Source: an uncultured Bacteroidales bacterium
Lineage (GTDB): Bacteria > Bacteroidota > Bacteroidia > Bacteroidales > UBA932
Length of the DNA stretch: 33,197 bases
Assembly (NCBI GenBank): GCA_947302825.1
Contig: CAMYWP010000007.1
Span: forward strand, 1-33,197
Reading direction: 5' to 3'
Position numbers and translations under genes: made by a program. Under the pieces are notes generated by a model. It ran no database searches, had not been told where the DNA came from, and saw only the letters and a program-made list of their open reading frames with translations. Of the stretch, positions 1-8,381 are shown in pieces (the first letter of the stretch is position 1; every line of letters starts with the position of its first letter).

Positions 1-47
1 TCGGATTCATAATCCGGAGGTCGTGGGATCGTGACCCACTCCCGCTA
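1..47 (+). tRNA. tRNA with CAT anticodon (Met/Ile2-type), 3' portion only; 5' part lies outside the window
   Basis: Anticodon arm TCGGA-TTCATAA-TCCGG (1-17, anticodon CAT at 8-10), 5-nt variable loop (18-22), T-arm GTGGG-ATCGTGA-CCCAC (23-39), acceptor 3' strand TCCCGCT plus discriminator A (40-47). Confidence 0.85.
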
Positions 48-138
48 CAAAACACAACATACAGACCAGGCCCAGTACGAAGGCCTCCTCTGACCCTCGC
101 TATATACCCGACGCATTTCTGCGGCGGTTTTTTGTTTA
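16..138 (+). repeat. Direct repeat copy A (tRNA 3' end + spacer + terminator)
   Basis: GGAGGTCGTGGGATCGTGACCCACTCCCGC...ACAACATACAGACC...AAGGCCTCCTCTG...CTCGCTATATACCCGACGCA.TTCTGCGGCGGTTTTTTGTTT, shared with 1252-1371 with a few substitutions and one small indel. Confidence 0.85.
103..134 (+). terminator. Probable terminator downstream of the tRNA
   Basis: Hairpin CCGaCGCA-tttc-TGCGgCGG followed by TTTTTTGTTT. The same structure recurs at 1340-1369. Confidence 0.6.
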
Positions 139-1197
139 TACCGATTTCTTCAGTTCGGAGGAAACAATTTGGAGTATCTGTTCCTTAGGAAGGAGGTATT
201 GGTATTCGGCCACGCCTATCGGCTTATTGACATCCTGCAGGGCGACCTGGACGTCCAGATGGTCTTTTTCGGCACAAAGGATAAGGCCGATGGAGGCTTC
301 CTCGTCCGGGGCTTTTTCCGTGCGATCCAGAAGCGTGAGGTAAAAGTTCATCTTGCCTACATATTCCGGCTTGAACTCACCCACCTTCAAATCAATGGCA
401 ATCATCCGGTGCAAGCCTCGATGGAAGAAAAGCATGTCCACCTTGTAGTCCTTTCCGTTAAACGGGAGGATATGCTGATTCCCAATAAATGTGAAGCCTT
501 TGCCCAATTCCATAATAAAGCGGGTTATCTTTTTCACCAAGCGATGCTCCAGCTTCAGTTCCTTCATGGGCTCCCGGGCACCAAGGAAGCCAAGATTGTA
601 ACGACTACGAAACACTTCATTGGCATAATCAGCCACAGGTGCCGATAGTGTCTTATTGAAGTTATTGGACTGCGGTGTGGACATCAAGTTGCTGTAGTAG
701 TCACCCTTTACGGCATGGAGCAACATGTCACGGGACCAACCTTTAGAGAGAACTTCTATTGCATAGAATAAGGCCTGGTCGTCCGACAAATCCTTATTCA
801 ATATCAGCAGGTTATGCCCCCATGGTAAAACTGCGACAGCTTGTCGCAGATTTTCATCGGCATTGACATACCGCAGGTAAAACCGTTTCATATCCCAAAG
901 ATTCCTGGGAGAAACACCCATTTCCGGAAACCGCTGCTTCAAATCCGACGAGAGGCGGTTCACAACACCACTACCATGCTTGCTTTCCAGTTTGCGCTCA
1001 TGCAGAAGCTGCCCCAGATTCCAATGAGCAGCGGATATGGTGCTATTGACGTGGAGCGCAATGGATGCTCTGGCCTGGTCGATTACTGCGACAGCCTGTC
1101 GCAGTAATTCATTATAGTCGGATTCCTCGATGGGTGTGACGATCATCTTTGTCATAAGCATTGAACGGCCGTGTCGGACTTTTGTGCCGTTGTACAA
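136..1197 (-). CDS. DUF1016/YhcG-family PDDEXK nuclease domain protein
   Basis: 353-aa ORF. N-terminal YhcG-like motifs (AHWNLGQLLHERK, PRNLWDMKRFY, LPWGHNLLIL) and C-terminal nuclease-like region (KDYKVDMLFFHRGLHRMIAIDLKVGEFKPEYVGKMNFYL). The true start may be an internal Met (MTKMIV...). Confidence 0.88.
   Translation of the reverse strand: MYNGTKVRHGRSMLMTKMIVTPIEESDYNELLRQAVAVIDQARASIALHVNSTISAAHWNLGQLLHERKLESKHGSGVVNRLSSDLKQRFPEMGVSPRNLWDMKRFYLRYVNADENLRQAVAVLPWGHNLLILNKDLSDDQALFYAIEVLSKGWSRDMLLHAVKGDYYSNLMSTPQSNNFNKTLSAPVADYANEVFRSRYNLGFLGAREPMKELKLEHRLVKKITRFIMELGKGFTFIGNQHILPFNGKDYKVDMLFFHRGLHRMIAIDLKVGEFKPEYVGKMNFYLTLLDRTEKAPDEEASIGLILCAEKDHLDVQVALQDVNKPIGVAEYQYLLPKEQILQIVSSELKKSV
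831..849. repeat. Palindrome CTGCGACA-GCT-TGTCGCAG
   Basis: Perfect 8-bp arms around a 3-nt centre, read directly. Related words at 1082-1108 and 20423-20439. Confidence 0.8.
1082..1108. repeat. Palindrome ATTACTGCGACAG-C-CTGTCGCAGTAAT
   Basis: Perfect 13-bp arms with a 1-nt centre, inside the DUF1016 ORF. Confidence 0.85.
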
Positions 1198-1251
1198 AGA
1201 TAATCCAAAAGAGCGGCGGGTGCAAATTTTTGCAAGGCCGAAGGGCCCTCA

Positions 1252-1371
1252 GGAGGTCGTGGGATCGTGACCCACTCCCGCCACCCTGAAACAACATACA
1301 GACCGGGCCCAAGGCCTCCTCTGGCTCTCGCTATATACCCGACGCAATTCTGCGGCGGTTTTTTGTTTTTT
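1252..1371 (+). repeat. Direct repeat copy B: tRNA 3'-end fragment + spacer + terminator (att-like or tRNA-duplication remnant)
   Basis: Matches 16-138 but lacks the anticodon arm, so it is not an intact tRNA. Confidence 0.85.
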
Positions 1372-1559
1372 AGAGATGGACTGAACCCTATCTCAAGCTC
1401 ATTTTAAACCTTCCAGAGATAAAAACGTGCTTTAAAAACTTAAAGTGCATTTAACTACTTACCGCATACAGGCCCTCCGGCTCCTCAGCCTGCCTTCCAC
1501 AAATAATGACTCACCCGACACCCTCCAATCTTGGGAGATCGTGCTAACCCCTTGATATA

Positions 1560-1597
1560 AAACCAAAACAGCGGAGAGCTGTATGCTCCCCGCTGTT
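1560..1597 (-). terminator. Probable intrinsic terminator of the fimbrillin operon
   Basis: Arms AACAGCGGAGAGC (1567-1579) and GCTCCCCGCTGTT (1585-1597), one wobble in minus-strand RNA, followed on the minus strand by TTTTGGTTTTAT. It lies just after the stop at 1614. Confidence 0.6.
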
Positions 1598-1613
1598 CAT
1601 AGTGTTTAATTGA

Positions 1614-2471
1614 TTAGTTCCAATCCTCTATCTCGCCGCCAATTTCGATACGGATAGACTCGGTTGACGTATTCAACGTAACGTCAAAGGTATAATTCAT
1701 ACCCGGCTTGAAGTTAAAGGAGCCTTCAACCAGGTAGGAAACACCGTTCGCCACCATCTCAAATAGTGGTGTGCGGGAAGGCAGGCGTTGAGGGATAATG
1801 ACTGCCTCATACGTGGCATCATTCACTTTATGACAAGCAATAGTGCGGCCTGTACCGTAAGGGTCCTTGGTCACGGAGCCAGTGGTCAGATCCACCGTTG
1901 CATCCGGCACGATACTGTGTACATAGAACACGGCATTGGAAGGAAGGTCTCCCACATAACCAGGACCTTTGACCAGTTGCAGGGTAATCTTGGACAATTT
2001 GTGACTGAACTGCAACGGGATGGCCTCGACAGTATAGGCCTGAGAGGCCGTCTTCCCCCACAGGAAGTCGCTGGGACCGGTCCCGGCCGACTGGTCCAGT
2101 TTAACGGAAAACGGGGCCGATGTGATGCTGCCCACTTCCATAAAGGGATAGTAGGCATACAAGTCACAAATGCTGGTGGTTGAAGGCCACTTGAGGCTTT
2201 CATCTCCGGTCCAGTTAGTCCCGTTAAACGTTGCCTGGAGGTTGTTCACATAGTTGCCGCTTACCTGCAGCGGAGCAGGTGTTTCCACCACATACAGGCC
2301 AATCTTGTCTCCATTCTCAAAAGCCGTATTTGTCACCTTGGTGACCGCATCCGGATGGATGAAGCGGATGGACATTGTTCCGATGACGTCCTTGTCCGAC
2401 ACCTGCTTCTGGCATGCGACAGCGACAATAACGCAAGTGGCTATAATAGATATTCTTTTCATGGCATTCAT
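1614..2471 (-). CDS. Fimbrillin-family (Mfa-like) lipoprotein
   Basis: 285 aa. Lipobox-like VAVACQK; fimbrillin-like TNTAFENGDKIGLYVVE, FNGTNWTGDESLKWPS, YAYYPF and DFLWGK motifs. Confidence 0.85.
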   Translation of the reverse strand: MNAMKRISIIATCVIVAVACQKQVSDKDVIGTMSIRFIHPDAVTKVTNTAFENGDKIGLYVVETPAPLQVSGNYVNNLQATFNGTNWTGDESLKWPSTTSICDLYAYYPFMEVGSITSAPFSVKLDQSAGTGPSDFLWGKTASQAYTVEAIPLQFSHKLSKITLQLVKGPGYVGDLPSNAVFYVHSIVPDATVDLTTGSVTKDPYGTGRTIACHKVNDATYEAVIIPQRLPSRTPLFEMVANGVSYLVEGSFNFKPGMNYTFDVTLNTSTESIRIEIGGEIEDWN

Positions 2472-2472
2472 A

Positions 2473-5400
2473 TTAAAGATTCGGATGCTCGCCCATTATC
2501 ACAGGCTCGTGATGCTTGGCATTGGTAGAATTGGAAGGGGACCAGGAAGGCATGGCACCTATAGAAGACTTTGTGGGAAGTGCTGCCACATCGTTGGCGT
2601 AGAAGTCCTCTAGGGTGAACGTGCCTCCGGAATAAGCCATGATCCGCTCTACAATAGCCTGGCGGGATATGGCGCTGTAATACGGGATGTTATTGTTCAT
2701 ACAACTGGTGGATTCACTGCGGAACATACCGCGCGTATGGAAGTAACCACCCTCATAGATGTCAACGGTATTGGCATAGGACGGATGATACATCAAGTGG
2801 CTCCAGGGAACCATGTCTCTGTCGGATGTCTCGGAAAGGTTCTTATACCATCCATATGCTTTTCCAGCCAAGAACTCTTTCAAATGAGGATTTAGGCAAC
2901 CACAGGCCTGAATAAAGGCATTGGTGTAGATGTATTCGTCGGCCAGTTTACCGAAGCCGTGTCCACCGGCCTCGTGCTGTACTAGCCCCCTGAAGTCATA
3001 CGGATAAGGGTCCGTGCTCTTGGGACAAATGGCAATGGCCGATCCATCCCCCCACATATAGGTTACGCCGCCGTATTCAGTACTATTCAAAATCATAACG
3101 ACAAGTGACTTCGTCAAATCCATATTGGCATCTGCCTTTTTCGCATACTGGAAAGCAACGGTACCGTTATTTTCCAATGCGCCTCCGGTAAGGGAGTATT
3201 GGGTTCCGAACTTGGCCTCACGAATGGTATTCACCGTACCAACGCCACTGTCTTCAGACTTGCCGAAAACGATATAGACATCGAAATAGTTTTTGTATGT
3301 CTTGTAAGGCTCTATGTCAAAGAAATGGCCTATGGCAGCCTGTGTGTCGGACAGATACGAGTTATTGGCAATATCGGCAGCATCATAGCAGTCGCCAAGG
3401 AATACGATGGGAACCCCTGCACCAACGCTATGTGTTTGATGTGTAACCACATCACCATCGCCATAGGTGTAGTCATACTGTGCGACAGCCATCGTGCTCC
3501 GGTAATCCTTCCCGTCCAGCAAGAATACAACCTCTCCCTCTCGATCATCAGCATTTGCCGCCAAATCGCTGAAGGTAACCGTAACATCCGTTTTTCCCGT
3601 TCCGGAAGAGGGCGAAACTGTAATCCATTCCGGCTTACTTTCCACGTGCCAATCTGCGCCCGACAGCGCCCTGACAACGAACTCCCTGCTATCTCCCTTA
3701 TTCAATGATTTGAAGGATCGCCGGCTGACGGTAAACTCACGATGAGCAGCAATTCTTTTGAACTCGTGCCAACCTGTGGCGTATGAATAATCCGAAACAC
3801 TTGATTCAGGAACCTCAACAGCAAAATTGTCTTTAGCCACACCATCAAAGACCCCCGTTCCCAAAAGTGGAGGTTGTTCTGCGTAACTGACAATGCTACT
3901 TATCTGGAAACAACCTTTAAAACAATTGGCGCCTATGGAAGAAAGGTTGCTGTTTAATACAACGCCTTCCAGTTGAGAACACTGCTGAAATACACCGGAA
4001 GGAAGTGAAGTTATTTCTTCCGGTAGCACAAGCGTTCCTTGCAGTCTAGAACAACCCAAAAACACGCCATTACTAAGTGATTGTAAATTGTCCGGCAACA
4101 CTAAAGTACCTGAAAAAAGATTAAACCAGAATGCATCCGATCCTATACTTATTAAACTATTGGGGAGAAGTAACTCTCCTTTAAATTTACATTCATAAAA
4201 CGCGCTGGAACCAATTCTTATCAAACCATCGGGTAAGACCAGTTTCCCATTTAAGTTTCTACAGTAAAAAAAAGAAAAATCGTTTATCTCCGTTACTTTA
4301 TTTGGTATAATGAGAGACCCCGTTAGGCTGTTGCAATAATAAAAAGCATAATTTCCAATCGTTTCTAATTCAGAAGGCAAAATAAGTTCTCCGCTTAAAC
4401 TTCTGCAATCAGTAAACGCATAATCTCCAATTTCTCTTAAATTGTCAGGTAATTGAAGAGGGTTCGTTAATGATTGACAATTACTGAAACAACTATCACC
4501 TATTATCCTTAACGATGATGGGAACACAATACTATTGATATTCGTCTCATCAAAACCATACACTTCTTCTACTCCTTCAGGAATTACTAGCGTGCCACTA
4601 AGAGAAGTCCCGTGGAAGCCATTTATGATAGTAAGTGAGTTGTTGTGCTTTCCATCCGGGAAGATAAAACTGGTAAGCGTTGTTTTATGATTAAACGCGT
4701 TATCTGGAATACGTCCACCCTCAACAACAGTTTCCTGCATATTGATTCCTTGAAGAACAGCCATGTGATGTCGCATAAAGTTAAAGTCACTGTCATTTAC
4801 TGTTCCCAACACCTTGAGGTATTTGATGGCGTCTGGATTCTTGCCTGCATTTACAAGCGTCTCGCCCAGCGTCCCCGGCGTTTCCACATTCACGACCACA
4901 TATTCCTTGGCTACGAACTCATGCGAAGAATTATCATTTGTCCAAGCAGAAACGGTCGTATTCACGGTAACGGCATAGCCGCCATCGGCCTTCTTGTCTA
5001 CAGTCACAGCAAAATTGTGCTGCTTACCGGCCACATAAGTGAACGCGGCCCCCTCACTGTAAGTGTAAGGCACACCTCCCAGCGTGATAGAGAACAAACT
5101 GTTGGCCGAGGAAACAGTCTGCGGCACCACGATGGCCCGAAAACCGCCCTCATAAGCGGCAGGAACCGTACTCCTGGACGGAATGGCACCGGTAGCCGTT
5201 ACCACGCCCGTGGCTAGATTGATGGTTGCATTGCGCTTGACATTGTTGATGAGTACCGACTGGCTCAATCCTTCAAATTCGCCACCGGCAAAGCCCGTTC
5301 CTTTCACCAGCGTCACCACCACGCAGCTCATCTTGTGCTGGAATAGCAATTGGACGGCGTTGGGCGTAGGATTGACCGCTTCGCGCTTGGCCCAGAGGAA

Positions 5401-5859
5401 GTCACTGGCCTCGTAGCCCCCCATGATTCCATGGGCACTGACGGTACTCTGATCCTCCTGCACCTCGAAAAGCATGTCCTCAATGGATGAAATAGCCGAT
5501 GAATAAGGATAGACGCCATAAAGATCCACCTTGGTGTACTTGTCCTTATAGTAGATGTCGTAGTCCGAGGTCCAGGACGTTCCATTGTAGGTAAAGCGCA
5601 CATTCGTGGCCTGATTACCCCGCAAGGCCAGTGTACCGGGAGTGTCCCCGTCATAGTTTACCGCCCAGATACCTACCTGGTCACCATTGGCAAAGCCATT
5701 ATCCGATGCACGGGTAACGGCCTGTTGTTCAATATCTCCCGACAAGAAAAGGGGTATCTTTTCTTCGGTCTGCTCTTGCCATTCTTTTTCTCTCTGGCAG
5801 GATGCTATGGCCAGAATACCGGCAATAGCGCAAATAATGTATTTCGGTAATTGTCTCAT
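2473..5859 (-). CDS. Chimeric lipoprotein: fimbrillin-like N-terminus, BspA-type leucine-rich repeats, BACON-like domain, C-terminal M64-type (IgA peptidase) metallopeptidase
   Basis: 1128 aa. Lipobox IASCQ; fimbrillin motifs (GDQVGIWAV, DFLWAKRE); about 10 LRR_5-like units (e.g. LPDNLREIGDYAFTDCRSLSGELILPSELETIGNYAFYYC); BACON-like segment (WHVESKPEWITVSPSSGTGKTDVTVTF); zinc motif HEAGGHGFGKLADEY (about 2934-2979). Confidence 0.88.
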   Translation of the reverse strand: MRQLPKYIICAIAGILAIASCQREKEWQEQTEEKIPLFLSGDIEQQAVTRASDNGFANGDQVGIWAVNYDGDTPGTLALRGNQATNVRFTYNGTSWTSDYDIYYKDKYTKVDLYGVYPYSSAISSIEDMLFEVQEDQSTVSAHGIMGGYEASDFLWAKREAVNPTPNAVQLLFQHKMSCVVVTLVKGTGFAGGEFEGLSQSVLINNVKRNATINLATGVVTATGAIPSRSTVPAAYEGGFRAIVVPQTVSSANSLFSITLGGVPYTYSEGAAFTYVAGKQHNFAVTVDKKADGGYAVTVNTTVSAWTNDNSSHEFVAKEYVVVNVETPGTLGETLVNAGKNPDAIKYLKVLGTVNDSDFNFMRHHMAVLQGINMQETVVEGGRIPDNAFNHKTTLTSFIFPDGKHNNSLTIINGFHGTSLSGTLVIPEGVEEVYGFDETNINSIVFPSSLRIIGDSCFSNCQSLTNPLQLPDNLREIGDYAFTDCRSLSGELILPSELETIGNYAFYYCNSLTGSLIIPNKVTEINDFSFFYCRNLNGKLVLPDGLIRIGSSAFYECKFKGELLLPNSLISIGSDAFWFNLFSGTLVLPDNLQSLSNGVFLGCSRLQGTLVLPEEITSLPSGVFQQCSQLEGVVLNSNLSSIGANCFKGCFQISSIVSYAEQPPLLGTGVFDGVAKDNFAVEVPESSVSDYSYATGWHEFKRIAAHREFTVSRRSFKSLNKGDSREFVVRALSGADWHVESKPEWITVSPSSGTGKTDVTVTFSDLAANADDREGEVVFLLDGKDYRSTMAVAQYDYTYGDGDVVTHQTHSVGAGVPIVFLGDCYDAADIANNSYLSDTQAAIGHFFDIEPYKTYKNYFDVYIVFGKSEDSGVGTVNTIREAKFGTQYSLTGGALENNGTVAFQYAKKADANMDLTKSLVVMILNSTEYGGVTYMWGDGSAIAICPKSTDPYPYDFRGLVQHEAGGHGFGKLADEYIYTNAFIQACGCLNPHLKEFLAGKAYGWYKNLSETSDRDMVPWSHLMYHPSYANTVDIYEGGYFHTRGMFRSESTSCMNNNIPYYSAISRQAIVERIMAYSGGTFTLEDFYANDVAALPTKSSIGAMPSWSPSNSTNAKHHEPVIMGEHPNL

Positions 5860-5865
5860 AAGATA

Positions 5866-7041
5866 CTATTGAGCTTGACCACTATGATTCTCGGTACTCC
5901 AGCCGCCTATGCCAATGATAGAGCCCGCCTTACCCTGGCGGACGGTAACTGTATTGGTAAGGCCGCTGGCCGTTTCGGTGAAAACAATGGTGCCGTTCCT
6001 TTCCGCACCGGTATTTTCCACAACGTTGAAAGAATAGGTTGTAACAACTCCTTCTGAGTTGTTACCGGTTGCTGTAATCCAATCGTTTCCTGGAGCAACA
6101 TCCACCTCAAGTCCCGCATCGCTTTTCACAACTTTCACCTGTATGGAACCGCCTTCGCTATTAACACTTGTTAGGACAGGATACACCGAACAGGCAGCAT
6201 TATAAAAACGCCTTGCATTTGCAGGACTGTCACGCCCAGCAATGGCGGCAACAAATTCACTTCCGTCGGAACATTGTATGGTGACATGAATGACATCTCC
6301 TGCCAGATTGGCCGGAGGGACCATGGCCCAGCATTGGAGATCGCCGGTACTTGCAATCGTAGTCTCTGATAATTCAACACTTAGCTGATTGCTTAGCACT
6401 GTCGGCGATATGGTCTTTTGCTCATCATCGGTTGCGGCCATCAAGTTGAGCGTTCCCTTTATGATATATTTATCAGAAGGAAGAGACAGTGTCACTTTGG
6501 AATAATCCCCAGCTAACACCGGCACATTATAACGGTGAGGAGAACCCACATTCCGATATACGAAATCCAATTGGCCACCGACGGGTGACGTGCCTAGCGC
6601 GACCGTATAGGAGTAGGCGCCTAAATGTGAATAGCTATTGTTCCCTGTTTGTACCTGGCCGTCATAATGGATAGGAATGGCGTTAGTGTTCAAATCGTAA
6701 TCCGGGACAAAAGGATAATAACTGGAATAACTGTTTCCCGCTATAAGAGCGAAACCTCGCCCATCAAAGTCGGCGTGCCGCTGACCAAAGTCCTTCGGTT
6801 GGATTGCGAACTTCAGTTGCCCACCTGAGGGCGAAATAATCCCAACCGCATCGCCCTCGGCCCACAGGAAATATTTACTGTCATAGTCATACGAGGTCTT
6901 GGTATCCACATCACCTTCATATGGCGTTAACGAGAGAACTATCTCTTGAATAGAACTCTCTTCTTGCACCTCTATTCCTTTTTCTCGGCACGAAAAAAAC
7001 AGAAACAAAGGCACAAGCAATAGTGCATATGTCTTACTCAT
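5866..7041 (-). CDS. Fimbrillin-like lipoprotein with C-terminal BACON-like domain
   Basis: 391 aa. Lipobox LFFSCRE; TKTSYDYDSKYFLWAEGDAVGI; BACON-like SGLEVDVAPGNDWITATG...TGAERNGTIVFTETASGLTNTVTVRQ. Ends in TAG (5866-5868), 6 nt before the next gene. Confidence 0.8.
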   Translation of the reverse strand: MSKTYALLLVPLFLFFSCREKGIEVQEESSIQEIVLSLTPYEGDVDTKTSYDYDSKYFLWAEGDAVGIISPSGGQLKFAIQPKDFGQRHADFDGRGFALIAGNSYSSYYPFVPDYDLNTNAIPIHYDGQVQTGNNSYSHLGAYSYTVALGTSPVGGQLDFVYRNVGSPHRYNVPVLAGDYSKVTLSLPSDKYIIKGTLNLMAATDDEQKTISPTVLSNQLSVELSETTIASTGDLQCWAMVPPANLAGDVIHVTIQCSDGSEFVAAIAGRDSPANARRFYNAACSVYPVLTSVNSEGGSIQVKVVKSDAGLEVDVAPGNDWITATGNNSEGVVTTYSFNVVENTGAERNGTIVFTETASGLTNTVTVRQGKAGSIIGIGGWSTENHSGQAQ

Positions 7042-7077
7042 TTTTTAATGCTTATAATCCTTGAAACCTATTGGCTA

Positions 7078-7197
7078 TTAATCACCTCCGGGTTCTTCGC
7101 CGCCACCGCCGGCACCGCCGGGGCTCTCGCAAATGATTCTCTCGGTCGTTAATTCCACAACTACCACTTCGGGCGTTTGGTAAAACTTCTCTTCCAT
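7078..7197 (-). CDS. Short Gly-rich-tailed peptide (39 aa): MEEKFYQTPEVVVVELTTERIICESPGGAGGGGEEPGGD
   Basis: ATG at 7197, stop at 7078, upstream of the fimbrillin genes on the same strand. It resembles the 'YxxPxVxVVExxxE...GG-rich tail' small ORFs of Bacteroidales. The longer ORF in the track (to 7344) is probably over-extended. Confidence 0.6.
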   Translation of the reverse strand: MEEKFYQTPEVVVVELTTERIICESPGGAGGGGEEPGGD

Positions 7198-7487
7198 TGT
7201 GTTATCAAATGTGGCGGCCGATGCTCCGTACGGCCGTATACAAAAGAAAGTGTGGAGCAACTCGTTCACCTGTACGGAGGTTCTGGAAGACCTTGAAGCA
7301 AGTAAACAACACCCCATACCCGTATAGCAAGGTGCAGAATGCACACAGTACCATACAAGGTGATGAAATTGTCCACCCCTGCTTCATTGAAATTTTCCAG
7401 ATTTCCGTACAAGGATAAGACGAAAACACTTTCATCTAATATGTAGTTACCAAGGATATACAAAACAGTAAATAGCCTTGGCTTCCG

Positions 7488-7495
7488 CAAATATA
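7488..7495 (-). promoter_or_regulatory. Candidate -7 box (TATATTTG) for the fimbrillin operon, implying a leader of about 290 nt
   Basis: CAAATATA on plus is TATATTTG on minus, matching TAnnTTTG. No clear -33 element was identified. Confidence 0.35.
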
Positions 7496-7543
7496 GTAAA
7501 AATTATAACATCGTAGTTTCCGCCTCCTCCCAATCATCACACG

Positions 7544-7580
7544 CAAAAAAAGAAAAGGGCCAACACACGTCCCTTCTCTT
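7544..7580 (-). terminator. Probable intrinsic terminator downstream of upp
   Basis: Minus strand: GAGAAGGG-acgtgtgttgg-CCCTTTTC-TTTTTTT. Confidence 0.55.
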
Positions 7581-7645
7581 CACAATCAATCATCCATAAA
7601 CAAACCTACCCCGAGGCCACAGCGGGAGCAAAAACGGAGATTAGC

Positions 7646-7680
7646 GCTCCCGAAAGTGCAAAAAGTAGCATTTCGGGAGC
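7646..7680. repeat. Inverted repeat / hairpin GCTCCCGAAA...TTTCGGGAGC, with flanking repeated GGGAGCAAAA
   Basis: Perfect 10-bp arms (7646-7655, 7671-7680) with an inner TGC/GCA extension. Confidence 0.7.
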
Positions 7681-7705
7681 AAAAGAGGCGGATTCTGCGC
7701 CCGCA

Positions 7706-8335
7706 TTATTTGGTGCCGAAGATGCGGTCGCCGGCGTCGCCCAGACCGGGGACGATGTAGGCGTTCTCATTCAGGTGGTCGTCCACTGCGGCCACGTAAA
7801 TATCCACATCGGGGTGTTCGGCCTGCACTTTGGCAACGCCGTCCGGGGCCGCCACCAGGCACATGAGCCGGATGTTGGTGCAGCCGCGCTCCTTGAGCAT
7901 CGCGATGCCGTCACAGGCGCTGCCGCCGGTGGCCAGCATAGGGTCCGTGAGGATGACCATGCGGTCCTGGATATCTTCCGGAAGCTTGCAGTAATACACC
8001 ACAGGCTTGTGGGTTTCCTCGTTGCGGTAAAGGCCGATATGACCCACCCTTGCCACCGGAACCAGCGTAAGCAGGCCATCTACCAGGCCGAGACCCGCCC
8101 GCAGGATGGGGACGATGGCCAGTTTGCGGCCGCTTACCTTCTTGGCGGTCATCTTGCAGATGGGGGTTTCGATGCAGACATCTTCCAGGGCGATGTCCCG
8201 GGTGACTTCGTACCCCATGAGCGTAGCAATCTCCTTAAGCAGTTCGCGGAAATCCTTGGAACCGGTTTCCTTGTCGCGCATGATGGTGAGTTTGTGCTGG
8301 ACCATGGGGTGGTCGATGACGTGAAGTTGAGCCAT
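7706..8335 (-). CDS. upp: Uracil phosphoribosyltransferase
   Basis: 209 aa. [39 protein letters not shown] and [13 protein letters not shown] are UPRT hallmarks. Confidence 0.97.
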   Translation of the reverse strand: MAQLHVIDHPMVQHKLTIMRDKETGSKDFRELLKEIATLMGYEVTRDIALEDVCIETPICKMTAKKVSGRKLAIVPILRAGLGLVDGLLTLVPVARVGHIGLYRNEETHKPVVYYCKLPEDIQDRMVILTDPMLATGGSACDGIAMLKERGCTNIRLMCLVAAPDGVAKVQAEHPDVDIYVAAVDDHLNENAYIVPGLGDAGDRIFGTK

Positions 8336-8381
8336 AATTATTTTAGATTTGATTGTTCAAAGGTACTAATTTGGGCCGATT

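Noticed and set aside
1112-1312. 66-aa minus ORF spanning the right repeat
   Set aside because: Overlaps the tRNA fragment and the DUF1016 5' end; spurious.
7451-7481. CCAAGG...CCTTGG as an invertible promoter
   Set aside because: Arms are only 6 bp and about 20 bp apart, with no recombinase nearby; kept only as a weak leader feature.
7205-7490. Several 73-76-aa ORFs in the leader upstream of the fimbrillin operon
   Set aside because: Overlapping in several frames on both strands, no motif and no RBS evidence; treated as untranslated leader.
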